Of a DNA stretch of 64,000 nucleotides, positions 44,495 through 55,199 are shown in pieces. The position numbers and the translations under genes are program-made. The stretch is from Topomyia yanbarensis. Its lineage: Eukaryota; Arthropoda; Insecta; Diptera; Culicidae. The stretch covers positions 185,855,725 to 185,919,724 of the forward strand of contig NC_080671.1 of assembly GCF_030247195.1 (NCBI RefSeq), written 5' to 3'. The notes under the pieces were generated by a model. That model searched no databases. It saw nothing but the letters and a program-made list of their open reading frames with translations, and was not told the DNA's origin. Within the stretch, counting starts at the first letter, position 1. Every line of letters starts with the position of its first letter.

Positions 44495-45790
44495 AAGGGC
44501 GAACACGAAATTATTGCGACACCGAAAATGTCATGCCAATTTTCTTATAATGTTTAAAATCAAACCAAAATTTTAGGGTAGTTTTATACATATATTTACT
44601 TCAAAAATCAAAAGAAAAGTTAATAGATGGAGCCTTGAGTGTAAAATTGAACACATTTTCGCTTGATGCCCTCCATCAAAGTCTTTACAGTGTCATCCGG
44701 TACCAGTTTCTCAGTTTTTTTTCCATTTTCTTAACATGTCCTTCTCGTCTTTGACTGTATTTTTGCTCTTCCGAAGTTCCCACTTCATCATTGCCCAGTA
44801 CTGCTCCACCGGGAGCAGCTCCGGACAATTTGGCGGATTCATGTCCTTTGGTACAAAATGGACAGAATTGGCCTCATACCACTCCAGGACACTTTTAGAA
44901 TAGTGGCACGATGCCAAATTTGGCCAAAATAGCGGAGCTTCGTTGTGCTGCTGCAAGAACGGCAAAAGGCGCTTCTCGAGGCGCTCAGATTTGTAGATCT
45001 CGCCATTTACTGTGCCCTTTGTCACGAAAGGCACACTCCTCCGTACGCAAGAGCAGATGGCCTACCAAATGAGATATTTGGAGGCGAACTTCGACATTTT
45101 CTTCTTCTTAAATTTGTCGTCCACATAGAACTTGCTCTTGCCGGTGAAAAACTCCAACCCCGGAATTTGCTTAAAATCGGCTTTTATATACGTTTCGTCG
45201 TCCATCACACAGCAGCCATATTTTGTCAGCATCTTCTCGTAGAGCTTCCGTGCCCGAGTTTTAGCCGTCGATTGTTACCGCTCATCGCGGTTTGGGAAGT
45301 TCTGTACCTTGTATGTATGTAGTCCAGCTCTCTTCTTTGCATTCTGGACGTAACTCTGCGACATGCCGATCTTTTTAGCCAAATCATGGCTTGAGACGTT
45401 GGGATTTGCTTTAATCATCCGCTTCACCTTTCCCTCCGTCTTTTTGTTCTCCGTTCCCGGTTTTCTTCCAGCTCCTTTGCCGTGGTCCAACGTCAACCGC
45501 GCCTGGAACCGCTTCAACACTCTGGAGACAGTTGAATGGTTAATGTTCAACATTTTTCCCAACTGCCGGTGCGACAGGTAAGGAAATTCCAGGTGTTTGG
45601 AAAGAACTTGTTCTCTCAACTCGCATTGGTTCACCTCTATTTTCGTTGAATCGAAAAACACGACTTCGAGTTTGACAGCATGTAAACAATACACATCAAT
45701 GAGAAAGTGTGCAAAATTTGGTTGATTTTTATCCAATGGAAAAAAGTTATGCCCTGTTGAATGTGTCGCAATAATTTCGTGTTCGCCCTT
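44495..45790 (-). mobile_element. Mariner-like DD37E element (ITmD37E type), inside the hAT copy
   Basis: 28-bp inverted repeats AAGGGCGAACACGAAATTAT... flanked by TA; 1,296 bp. The matching site in hAT copy 1 is an uninterrupted TA at 1176-1177. It carries a broken transposase gene. Confidence 0.93.
44620..45700 (-). pseudogene. DD37E mariner transposase, inactive
   Basis: The N-terminal helix-turn-helix part reads LREQVLSKHLEFPYLSHRQ and LGKMLNINHSTVSRVLKRF. The catalytic part has MDDETYIK (first Asp), then NLASCHYS, where the second Asp is replaced by Asn, then PVEQYW; exactly 37 residues separate that Asn from the Glu, as in the DD37E group known from mosquitoes. Two in-frame stops (at 45275 and near 45063) and an indel in an A-run near 44711 break the gene; the shifted frame continues to a stop at 44620. 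The original start is not clear. Transposases of this group cut and paste at TA sites. Confidence 0.9.
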
Positions 45791-46112
45791 TATTATTCCC
45801 AGCATTATATGAAACAAGTTGGAAAATGGAATGGACCGAAATTAAAGTCGCAGGAACAGAAAATGCTTCATAAAACCCGTTATAAATATTAGAATGTGAA
45901 AATTGGATTTAAACTTCAAGTTTCAAAATCGGACAGGAGGTTTTCGATTATGTCCTACAGAATAAAAACTGTAAAAAAGTATACCCGGTTCTTACAAAGG
46001 ACTTTTCTTTATACAACTTTTAATCTTGAATGTAACGTTGTACGGAATTTCCTGTGAGCGAATTATACTGGAGGTTCATCCTTGTCGACTTTTTCAAGTG
46101 AGAATATTCTAA

Positions 46113-46239
46113 CGGCCGATTTCTTCACTGGTTGAAAACCGGTTTTCGCTGAAAACCAGTTTTCGGTTGCTGGTGACAAATTAGCTGAAAACCGGTTTTC
46201 AACGAAAACTGGTTTTCATTTAAGTGAAGAAATCGGTCG
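46113..46239. mobile_element. Harbinger-like (Tourist-type) MITE inside the hAT copy
   Basis: 127 bp, ends CGGCCGATTTCTTCACT and AGTGAAGAAATCGGTCG, flanked by TAA on both sides; hAT copy 1 has a single TTA (complement) at 854-856. Inner repeats of GAAAACCGGTTTTC and AAAACCAGTTTTC are also self-complementary. A 3-bp TWA-like duplication fits PIF/Harbinger. Confidence 0.85.
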
Positions 46240-47013
46240 TAAGCGATTCTCGTGCTCAAGGATCTCTGTCAGATTTTTACGCTTGATATTTATATTCGAT
46301 TTTTACATGCTAAGATATCTGGAGTGGGTTCTACAAAATATATTTATCCTTGCTACTTTTATTTTCGGTCTCTCAAATGTAAATGCAAGGTTCTTTAACC
46401 GCTAGATTTTCAGAGCAGCGTGTACTCAGTGCACTAGCGCAACTGTCGAAAGGTTAAACAACATTATACATTCGATAAAACGAAAAAACCCATATTTCGT
46501 CCGGGTTAAAATGATTTGGGAAAAAACCCGGTTAAAACCCAAAAATAAAACCCGGGAAGATGGAATTTTTCCCATCTGTACATCACTGGTTACGATTGTA
46601 TATATTCTTTGTTTGTTGTTTGTATCTGGGTGACATATTAGTTTATGATTAATGAGAACAGTAAACATTAGCTAAACATTTGTTTCTGATTGTATAGCTG
46701 TAATAAACACTCCCCACATGCACGAACTGGTGGCATCGTCACGCAAAATCTGAAGAAGACCCACAAAACTGCTAGAAACGGGAAGCAGTTTAAGGCAAAC
46801 AAATTTGATGTGATGGTAAACAGAATCGAATAGAAGTAGTTTAACGGAAGACCCGGAATTTGAAATTCGGTCAATCGGAGGCTTAGTTAAATTTTGTTTC
46901 TCTATTTTACCCTGATTAATTTTCAAAAATAAACATAATTTGATTTATTTAATAAAACAGTGATTCGTTTTACACATACTGTTGTTTGAACAAATTTTGA
47001 TCGTAATACCCTT

Positions 47014-47170
47014 TAGAGTGGGCTGGTCATGCAGCACGAATGCCTGATAAAAGACCAGCTAAATGAAGTAATTTTCAGTAGAGTGCCTTTAAGTGGTAGT
47101 TGACTTCAGGATAGACCCCGCACTCACTGGATGTGTGCAATCCTAGAAGATGCGTTTAAGTACAAGTAAA
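47014..47170 (+). pseudogene. Trace of a retrotransposon C-terminus (RTE-like, weak)
   Basis: The frame reads EWAGHAARMPDKRPAK, resembling the RW.GH..RM...R common at the end of RTE-like ORF2 proteins; after a shift, DRPRTHWM resembles the following GRP...W motif. It is short and broken. Confidence 0.4.
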
Positions 47171-47699
47171 CAATAGAGTGACGGTACAATATCAAGCAAC
47201 CTAGAAGTCTACAATACATTCTGTTATGATCGGGAACACTCAGATTGTTTGGCCATGATGATCAAGATGGCTAACTTTTATAAGGCTCCGTGGAATACAT
47301 TTTGCTTACATTACTGGCACATAGCTGTTGGATGCTCTTGTGCACAAGACGTGGTCCGTGTTTAAGTGGGGTCACGAGCTAATATCAAGAAAGATGAAAT
47401 AGCGTGGGATAACTGCATTTTAAACTTACTAGCTTTGTTGTCAATGTCAGTACAAAAAATCCAATACTCTTTAAAAATAATTGCAGTGTTTCATTTTGTT
47501 TCTTATTACTAATTTGTTTTGGTTTAGGGGTGTTTTGACCCATAAGACCACTCCTTGGATACATCACTGGATTGAAAGCATATTGATTCTTAATTGGCAG
47601 CGCTTTAGTGTCTATAGCAGCGTGCTTTTCCTCTGCACCACATCATATACAGTTCATTGGGTCGGTATAATCTAATGATTTCTTGTTTCGGTTTGGATT

Positions 47700-47945
47700 A
47701 GTTTTGCACAAGCTCTCAACCCGTTGTTAATAGCTTTCCATTTAAAATGATTGAATACGGATCTCCTAAGAGCAATCAAAGTAGAACTTGCAACGAATGC
47801 AATAATAGTACAAACATGAAAGAAAATATTTTTCGAATCCATTGCATTGCGATGAAGGTGGGTGGCTCTTCTTGTAGCAATTTGAAAAGAGCCATCGATT
47901 TACCAGTTACCCCATATTGCTACTTACTTTCCATCCACACAAAGT
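47700..47945 (+). repeat. Dispersed repeat of unknown family, copy 2
   Basis: Plus-strand relative of 39470-39735, with shared CAACGAATGCAATAATAGTA, AACATGAAAGAAAAT and ATTGCTACTTACTTTCC phrases. Confidence 0.65.
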
Positions 47946-48711
47946 AGCTTTTCAAAAGAGTTTCACTGTTGGGTTAGTTTGAGATTCAAGTCTCAGCTAT
48001 TATATTTTTACTGTCATGATGCTGGTAAGGCACACATCCCCTCGACAGGAAGAGGTAATTAGTTTTATTCCATTACCGGATGTCATAAATCATGTAACCC
48101 TTATTTTAGCAGAGCTATAAATTGGCATTATGTATGCATTTATGAGCCCAACATATTCTCGTGCAGTTCTTCATTTCTTTGTTGTGGCATGAACCAAAAC
48201 TACGTGAATACAACTTTTATATATACACAATTCATGTAACATGGTGATGAAATGTGTTCGGAAAACTAAACATCCGGGCGCAACTTTTTGGACGGTTATA
48301 ATCTTTTGTACCGTTACAATTAACCATGAAACTTCCTCGTTAGATTACTAGAATTAATTTGGATAAGCATGTCGAGTTAGACCTAAATGAGTAATTAAGA
48401 TCGGAAGAGAATGGATTCAATGAAGATCCTAGCGTTCTGTAGCCATTTTTGGGAACACCCCCAGTGCACTTCCTCAAATATTTGACAAAGAGAAAAACAT
48501 GATGATAGAGTTAGACCGACGTTTAACGAAATAAGTATTAGCAGCTTTCACTGACTGCCCACAAATAGACAAATAATCTACTGGCGGCCTTATTTTATAT
48601 TCACTGTCAACGTTTACTCTTCTTTATTGGGACTATAAGCAAGTTAAACTTTTTTCTTTTTATATTTTAACTACATTCAATTAGTAACGGACTTATGGGC
48701 AGACATAGCGC

Positions 48712-49487
48712 AATTCGTCGCTGTTGTGCTATCTTATGACAAACGCCATTTTGGGATAAACTGAGTTAGATATGCCTCATTACTGGTCTAACGAATCTCT
48801 ACAAGATGGCGTTTCCAGAATTTTGAAATTTTGCTTGGTTACTGAAATATAGCGAGAACAGTGATTAGAAATTGTGAGTTTTTTTGCTTCAAATCATTAT
48901 ATCTTGGGATTGGCTCTAGTTATAATGAAGTTTTAGTTGCTTTTATGTGTAAAAATGTCGTATGAACACAATGGCATAATAATTTTCAAAAGAAAAATGC
49001 ATGTATTGGGAGAAAAACGAAGTTTTAGCTTTAAACTGGAAATATTGCCTATTTTGCAGCACTGTAACCAAAAATAAATATTTTTTCTAGATTCCCTGAC
49101 TCATTTCCTTCAAAATACATCTAACCGATTGTTTATAGACCAAATAAAACCAAAGATATGAATAAAAGTTCATAATTGGTGATTTTTTTCTATGGAAAAT
49201 TTTCCATGCACAATTATGACACGTCATACAAATTTTTTGATCAATACACACCTATGACACGTGTGAGTGCGACTTTTGTTTACATTTTTAGTGAAAACTC
49301 GCAACATAGTCAACCGATCTTCGTAATATTTGAGAGATTAATTAATAGGTAGAAGCATCAATTGTCTTCTCTGAATTGTTTCTACCATTTATAAGTTTCA
49401 TGATATTCAATCTCAAACTTTAAAAATCGTTTTTCTCGAAATGTGCAATATGGCGCTTGTCATAAGATAGCACAACAGCGACGAATT
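48712..49487. mobile_element. MITE with ~40-bp TIRs inside the SINE head
   Basis: AATTCGTCGCTGTTGTGCTA...TATGACAA and its complement ending at 49487. 776 bp, AT-rich, no ORF. The tetranucleotide AATT at both edges may be the target duplication. Confidence 0.85.
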
Positions 49488-49573
49488 TGGTTAATCGCTT
49501 GCCTTGTACGCAGCTCACCTGGGTTCGATGCCCAACCCGAGCAAACGAAAAGCCCATAATAGTATTATTTGGA

Positions 49574-49748
49574 ATGGGTTCAACTCATGAAAACGCCATC
49601 GCCATGGTCCGGAAGATCCCATTTAAAAACCATATTCTGGTGCATTTATGAGTTTTTGAGACCATTTCATGGTGTTTTGATGGTTATAAAATTTTGCGCG
49701 GACCATGTTAATGGTATCGTTATGGGGTTGTATGGTGTTTGAACCCAT
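49574..49748. mobile_element. MITE inside the SINE body
   Basis: ATGGGTTCAA at 49574 and TTGAACCCAT ending at 49748, with CATGGTCC / GGACCATG as an inner inverted pair. About 175 bp; non-coding. Confidence 0.65.
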
Positions 49749-49860
49749 GCTCGAGAATCCCGCACACTGGGTTACAGATTTTTCTAAGGAGATTTTCATA
49801 ACTCGAAAAGAGGCGAATGACCTTAAGGTTCAATCCTCTATAATCGAAATATAAAAATTA

Positions 49861-50664
49861 AAGGGTTGTGTACAGGACACGACCACGGTGACATTAAAAA
49901 TATAGCTTTTTTATCTATCACACATATCGACACACGTTCTTGTTCACTCGCCTGTTTTCATGTTACAATTTGCTATATACCCTCCCCATTAAAACATAAT
50001 TTATTGAAGGTCTTTTAACGGTAATCTATTAATTAATCAAGTATCTCACTAGGTGATTGGCATTATTTGGCTGATCCATCTAGTAAAAATAGGCTGGTCT
50101 GTCCAGAAAATATATTCAAAAGAAAAGTTCCATATTGAGAGCTGTGATGAGGAAACCCACGCCCGCCAACGGAAATATACAGATTCTCCATAAAATATGA
50201 AATTTCATTTTCCATTTAAATTTTCAATAATGTACTAATGAACTTAAGTAAACAATCTTAAGTGTAAGTATTTCTTGATCGATTAGTGGTGGAAAAATGA
50301 AATTATTTGATAAATTACATTGTTATGCAACGTTCGCACTACCAGTTAAAACGGGTTTTTATGCTATCTTGGTGACATTTTTCTTGTTGCTAATTATTAA
50401 AACGTGTTATAACTCTGTAGTGTAAACATTGTATTATTAAACCAATTCTGCAGCGTTTTATGTTATATAGGTGTTTTATGTGGTAATAGGACTGACATAA
50501 TTATATCTTCAGTACAGCGGTTTGTTTCATAATTTAAAACAGATTTATTTTAAAATTTAAATTAGTATACCCAACCGTATTTGTTGTATACCTTAAAACG
50601 CAATTAGAACTGTGTTTTAAATACATGTGTTTTAAATACAATACAATTTTAAGTCCAGTAACGC
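49861..50664. other. No recognised gene
   Basis: AT-rich spacer between the SINE and a MITE. Confidence 0.4.
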
Positions 50665-50873
50665 TTAAGGTTGCACAGAGAATGCGTAAAACTCGCAAAC
50701 GAAAAAAGCAGTTTTTTTCCACACCGTATGTCAGATCTTCATAAAAATCAATCAGCGTAGGTAGAATGTTGTTACAGTACTGCTGATTGATTTTTATGAA
50801 GATCTGACATACGGTGTGGAAAAAAACTGCTTTTTTCGTTTGCGTATTTTACGCATTCTCTGTGCAACCTTAA
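50665..50873. mobile_element. TTAA-flanked foldback MITE, copy C
   Basis: Ends TTAAGGTTGCACAGAGAATG and CATTCTCTGTGCAACCTTAA (one base off symmetry). Its asymmetric loop (GTAGAATGTTGTTACAGTAC) is the reverse complement of that in copy B, so the two copies sit in opposite orientation. Confidence 0.93.
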
Positions 50874-51036
50874 GACATGGCTTGAATTTGAATCGAAAAA
50901 GAACACCCGCTTCAACTGCTGCTGGGACGGTAAGTTCTGTTTTAAAATTTTCCGTTGTGTGCAGTACGAAATAAAAGTGTTTGAAATTAGAAAACAAAAA
51001 GTTCTGCTGGGAATGTGATTGTTTCCGATACAATTA

Positions 51037-51154
51037 CACTCAGATTTTTCACGCAGGGGATACAGGCCGTGTAAATGAAAACCGCGTAAATTTAAAAAAA
51101 AATGCGTTAATGAAAACCGCGTAAATGTCAAAATCCGCGTAAAAAACCTGAGTG
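51037..51154. mobile_element. TA-flanked short MITE
   Basis: CACTCAGATTTTTCACGC and GCGTAAAAAACCTGAGTG as ends with TA on both sides; interior has repeated AAAACCGCGTAAAT. 118 bp. Confidence 0.85.
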
Positions 51155-51464
51155 TATTCTCCTATATAAAATATTACGCTGCTGAACAGTGCAATAACTA
51201 CAGAAGCACGTTGTCAGATGCCTTACTGATAAAAAAAACATATAACCGAAATATGAAACATGAAAACCAATAGGCTCTTTACCCTACGCAGCTACAAAGC
51301 GCCGTAAACATGGATTAACAAGTTACAACGCACACGAATGATTAAAAGTAAATATATTTTATTCAAACGCAACACTCTTAAGCAGCACACACCGTATTGA
51401 ATTAAATCCAAACCACCCCGCCCACCCACTTTGCAAATCATTCTGTGACACCGTGCTGGTACCC

Positions 51465-51775
51465 GACAAATCCGCACACGGCCACCGCTGCCGAAAATGC
51501 ATAGCGTCTACCGCTTATTGTAGTGCCCAGACGCTGCAGCCATGATCTTACCCGTTCGACATAAGAACAAAAACTGATTCAAACGGGTACGCGTCACCTC
51601 TATTTATAAACTAACCGTATATGGTTTAGTCACTTAGGTGCGAGTGTGTGCAAATGCCAACGTTACCGAAAATCGATAGCGCTTATTGCATCGCCCGGAG
51701 ACGACGTTGCTCGTGTGGGATAAGAGCAACAACTGATTTAAACGGACATGCGTTGCTTCTATTTATGACTTTTCG
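51465..51775. repeat. Diverged tandem duplication, ~180-bp units
   Basis: Two successive stretches share CCGAAAATGCATAGCG / CCGAAAATCGATAGCG, GCTTATTG, GACATAAGAACAAAAACTGA / GGATAAGAGCAACAACTGA, TTCAAACGGGTACGCGT / TTTAAACGGACATGCGT and CTCTATTTATAA / TTCTATTTATGA. Confidence 0.7.
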
Positions 51776-51799
51776 TGTTTCATTGAGCAACTAAGCTGC

Positions 51800-53586
51800 C
51801 CTCTTTTGACGGCTGTGTCTGAGAAATCTGCCTCACGAATGGTATTTTTCCCGTTTTTTGTGAACTTTTTAATTTTACCAATTTCCAAAAGTCTACTTTT
51901 ATTGGGTAGATATTAAATTATTACCAATATTTAAGTTAGGTGTTTCTGAATCGGTTGGTGCATGAATGATTAAAATCCATCTAGTAAGTTATAAGCGTGC
52001 AAACCTTACATAGTTTCGTTACATGGGAGATAGTTTAGATTTTAGAATGACACCTAGCCCCAGATAGTGGAGTAAGACATTTTTAATGTCAAAAATAGCA
52101 AGGAACTGGAAGTATGAAGTATTATTTTTAATATTAAGAGTCATTGTAAGAATTGGAAGAAAGTTTAGAAGAGCTTGGAATGGGGTCATATAGGTAGGCT
52201 TAGAGTTTTCCTCCGACTTAACCCTTTGACTTCTACCACAGGAGCCAGGATGTTTTGATTTTTTTATTTTCAAATGCTAATCAAATGAGGCTACGGTATG
52301 CCCGGACAAGCGAAAAGTAACTTAACACCTTGTTCTTGTGTACTATGATTCGTAATATTAAAGCACACTGCATAATCCGAGTCCCTGGCTAATTGAATGT
52401 CGTTAAAACATAAAAAGCCAACGTTTAATTTAATTGAAAGCACTATGAGAATGGATACATTTTCGATGTTTCGTGGTTAAAGATTAAACAAGAAGCACCA
52501 CGCACAATTTATTTGGTTTTAAAATTAACATATTTTTCCGAATGCTTAACCGATCAAACATCCTTTCTCATCAGCTGTAAGCTATAGGTTAATTGATCTA
52601 CCTGAAAATTAATATTCACGCAAAACATTTCCTCTGGAAATTAAATGTAAATCAACTTCGGTACGAATTCAACAGACTGCTGTTCATGAAGCATCAGGTC
52701 TTTCGGATGGCCAATGGGAAAAGCAATAAAGCCCATGCAAATATTTGATTATCGTTCACCCCGCAGACAAAAGGCGCCTGTGCAAATTATTAATAAAGTA
52801 ATAAAAGAGATTCATTGAAATATAATTGCGCATCTGTGTTTTGTTTTTCTCGTATAGGAAAGGCTGTGTGATCAATCCCAAGCTCCGTATGTTTTGGAAT
52901 GATTGTAAATATATGTTGTAAATAACCACCAGATATAAAAAAAAAAATTATTTCCTTATGTTTTGTACTTGCAAGCACTTTGTCAATTTTTCTGTCATCT
53001 TGTTGCATATTAATCTTTCAGCACTCGTGCCGTTGTATTTATTGGGGACTCAATCACGCGATTGCTGAAAGGTTATAGAACACTTCATAACTTTCAAACG
53101 ATAGAGGTCAAGCTGGTTAAATGGAAGGAGTGGTCATATTAATTCAATTTAATAAAATAATTTTTATTTAGCACTTTACGTTCCAAAAAAAAATCGACGC
53201 GTATCTTTAACGTCAGCTGCATCGGAATGACCAAAATGTTAATTTTTTGAAAAAATAAAAAACAATAATAAGAGTTTCATCAATTATTGAAAATTCAGGA
53301 ACATAGGTAGTCTAACAGATGCCATTCCAGTCTACAAACAAGGAGAATCATTATCAAACAGTGCTCAAACTTCTATAGATTTTTTTCTTGTACAATATGT
53401 CAATGAAGTCATACAATGTAAACTTCTAAAGTTGAACAAATTTTCGAAAACTTTCTCAACAGTCAGTATCACATAATTTCAAAATCATCAACTTTGAAGA
53501 TTTAACAACTTTCCAACACAAAACAGCTCCCATTCGAAAAGTATTACGACAGTTTGCAGGAACTTTTTGCAAAGCAGTCGAAAAAG
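51800..53586. other. No recognised gene
   Basis: AT-rich; ORFs of at most 84 codons with no motif. Confidence 0.4.
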
Positions 53587-53669
53587 TTGATGTTGACTGG
53601 TGGTATCCAACGGGGAAAAACGATCGGAAATGGTGAGTGAAGCTAAGCAATCATGTGAAAAAAATTCCC

Positions 53670-53742
53670 CCCAGAGGCGAGACTCGAACTCGCAACCTTT
53701 GAGACTCCGGCCCAATGCACTAACCCTTATGCTATCCCTGGG
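53670..53742 (-). ncRNA. tRNA-like sequence in the left arm
   Basis: Mirror copy of 54361-54433. See there for the structure. Confidence 0.6.
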
Positions 53743-54360
53743 TATGGTGACATCCCAGAAATAACATATGGTTATCCCACTGGCGACAGTGATCGTACCC
53801 TGCCTGCAAAGCGAGAATCACACACAACGGCAGCTGATCACCACAACACATTTGATCTATTTAATTTCCCCGCTAGATACCAAGGCCCGGGTTTTTATTA
53901 TCGTGTGATGTCTAATTTTTAGTTCATTACCCATCGTACTTCGGTGGGTGACAAAGCTAATGAAGACTGTCGATTTCTGATCCCTTGCCCAGTGAACAGA
54001 GGCAGTCCTAAATAAGGTATTGGCACTTAAGTCAAAAGACCAAAAAATTGATTTAATTTTTTGCAGTTTAATTCGAACGGGCGGGTTCGCTCCCGTCATA
54101 CCTCTGTTCACTGGGCAAGGGATCAGAAATCGACAGTCTTCATTAGCTCTGTCACCCACCGAAGTACGATGGGTAATGAACTAAAAATTAGACATCACAC
54201 GATAATAAAAACCCGGGCCTTGGTATCTAGCGGGGAAATTAAATAGATCAAATGTGTTGTGGTGATCAGCTGCCGTTGTGTGTGATTCTCGCTTTGCAGG
54301 CAGGGTACGATCACTGTCGCCAGTGGGATAACCATATGTTATTTCTGGGATGTCACCATA

Positions 54361-54433
54361 CCCAGGGATAGCATAAGGGTTAGTGCATTGGGCCGGAGTC
54401 TCAAAGGTTGCGAGTTCGAGTCTCGCCTCTGGG
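54361..54433 (+). ncRNA. tRNA-like sequence in the right arm
   Basis: A 73-nt cloverleaf can be drawn: acceptor stem CCCAGGG / CTCTGGG (one G-T), a short D stem GCA/TGC, anticodon stem TTGGG / CTCAA (one G-T) with loop CCGGAGT (GGA in anticodon position, C instead of T at position 33), a 5-nt variable loop AGGTT, and a perfect T arm GCGAG-TTCGAGT-CTCGC. The B box (GTTCGAGTC) is good and the A box fair, so it could be a pol III promoter. It is more likely a tRNA-derived head of a SINE-like repeat than a working tRNA. Confidence 0.6.
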
Positions 54434-54956
54434 GGGATTTTTTTCACATGATTGCTTAGCTTCACTCACCATTTCCGATCGTTTTTCCCCGTTGGATACC
54501 ACCAGTCCTAAATAAGGTATTGGCACTTAAGTCAAAAGACCAAAAAATTGAATTATTAGTTTGATGTTGACATTTTCTTGATTTCTTTCTTAATTTTTAT
54601 TATAAGATGTTTGATAGTTTTAGGTAAAAAATTATAGGCATATACTCTCCTCTTTAAATTAGCCAGGGATTTCTCAATTGGACGGAGTTGTGGTACATTT
54701 GAAGGGTTATCAGCTTTTTGTACAAAAGGTATGCCATAATCCTCCGTTGCTTCTAAACATTTTTTGGCATGATGCCAGATAAGGCGTTTGCTGCCATTTT
54801 GTTCACATGGTATCTCCTAGCGGATCGAATTCAACACTGAATGTTTAAAATATGTGTGCCTACCCGATCAGAAACACATAACAGAAATATTTCAAAACTA
54901 TATCTCGCATTGTTACTTGTTATAAATTTCTAATTTATAGCACAATATGTTACAAA

Positions 54957-55199
54957 AATTCTCGACAAACATATGATTACGGTATAAAAGCCAACTGTCA
55001 AAATTCTCTTTGAAAGGAAATTCCGGACAAACCGTTACTGGTTAAACACAGTTCATAGCAGTTAATGAAAGAGAAAACTTTTCTCTTTTGTTTACTACCA
55101 ACATCTCTGCTTGGCGAGTAACGGTTTGTCCGGAATTTCCTTTCAAAGAGAATTTTGACAGTTGGCTTTTAAGTCGTAATCATATGTTTGTCGAGAATT
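54957..55199. mobile_element. MITE with ~85-bp inverted repeats
   Basis: AATTCTCGACAAACATATGA and its complement at the right edge; arms also share AAAGCCAACTGTCAAAATTC, TTTGAAAGGAAATTCCGG and ACAAACCGTTACT. Spacer about 70 bp. Non-coding. Confidence 0.9.

Larger units (their letters stand above)
43860..46588 (-). mobile_element. hAT element, copy 2, with two nested insertions
   Basis: Perfect 11-bp TIRs CAGTGATGTAC / GTACATCACTG, flanked by the 8-bp duplication GTTACGAT at 43852-43859 and 46589-46596. It is collinear with the reverse complement of 437-1712 except for a 1,296-bp mariner and a 127-bp Harbinger-like MITE. Without them it is about 1.3 kb and encodes only the transposase C-terminus. 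Confidence 0.95.
46597..48690. other. No recognised gene apart from two repeats
   Basis: Apart from the retrotransposon trace at 47014-47170 and the unknown repeat at 47700-47945, only short ORFs without motifs. Confidence 0.4.
48691..49860 (+). mobile_element. tRNA-derived SINE broken by two MITEs
   Basis: SINE parts: head GGGCAGACATAGCG (48698-48711), then TTGGTTAATCGCTTGCC, TTGTACGCAGCTCACC and B box GGGTTCGATGCCC (49488-49550), then GAGAATCCCGCACACTGGG and the 3' end AAGAGGCGAATGACC and CTATAATCGAAATA (49750-49860). Joined, they match the SINE at 5997-6152. The interruptions are at 48712-49487 and 49574-49748. Confidence 0.75.
53598..54560. mobile_element. Inverted-dimer repeat with tRNA-like arms
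   Basis: Two 406-407-bp arms (53596-54002 and 54101-54506) are near-perfect inverted copies separated by 98 bp. A 48-bp sequence beginning TCCTAAATAAGGTATTGG occurs both in the spacer (54005) and directly after the right arm (54506). The whole is flanked by TTGATGTTGAC at 53587-53597 and 54561-54571, an 11-bp direct repeat that looks like a target duplication. Each arm contains a tRNA-like cloverleaf. No protein is credibly encoded. Confidence 0.75.

Noticed and set aside
45701..45817. The start codon at 45817 as the mariner transposase start
   Set aside because: It lies outside the element's TIR (45790), so the upstream codons are TIR and host sequence.
50772..51131. 119-codon minus-strand ORF
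   Set aside because: It crosses the TTAA MITE and a second MITE and shares its FANEKSSFF part with all MITE copies.
54361..54433. A functional tRNA-Ser(GGA) gene
   Set aside because: Position 33 is not T, the D stem is short, a serine tRNA would need a long variable arm, and it lies in a mirrored repeat arm; kept only as tRNA-like.
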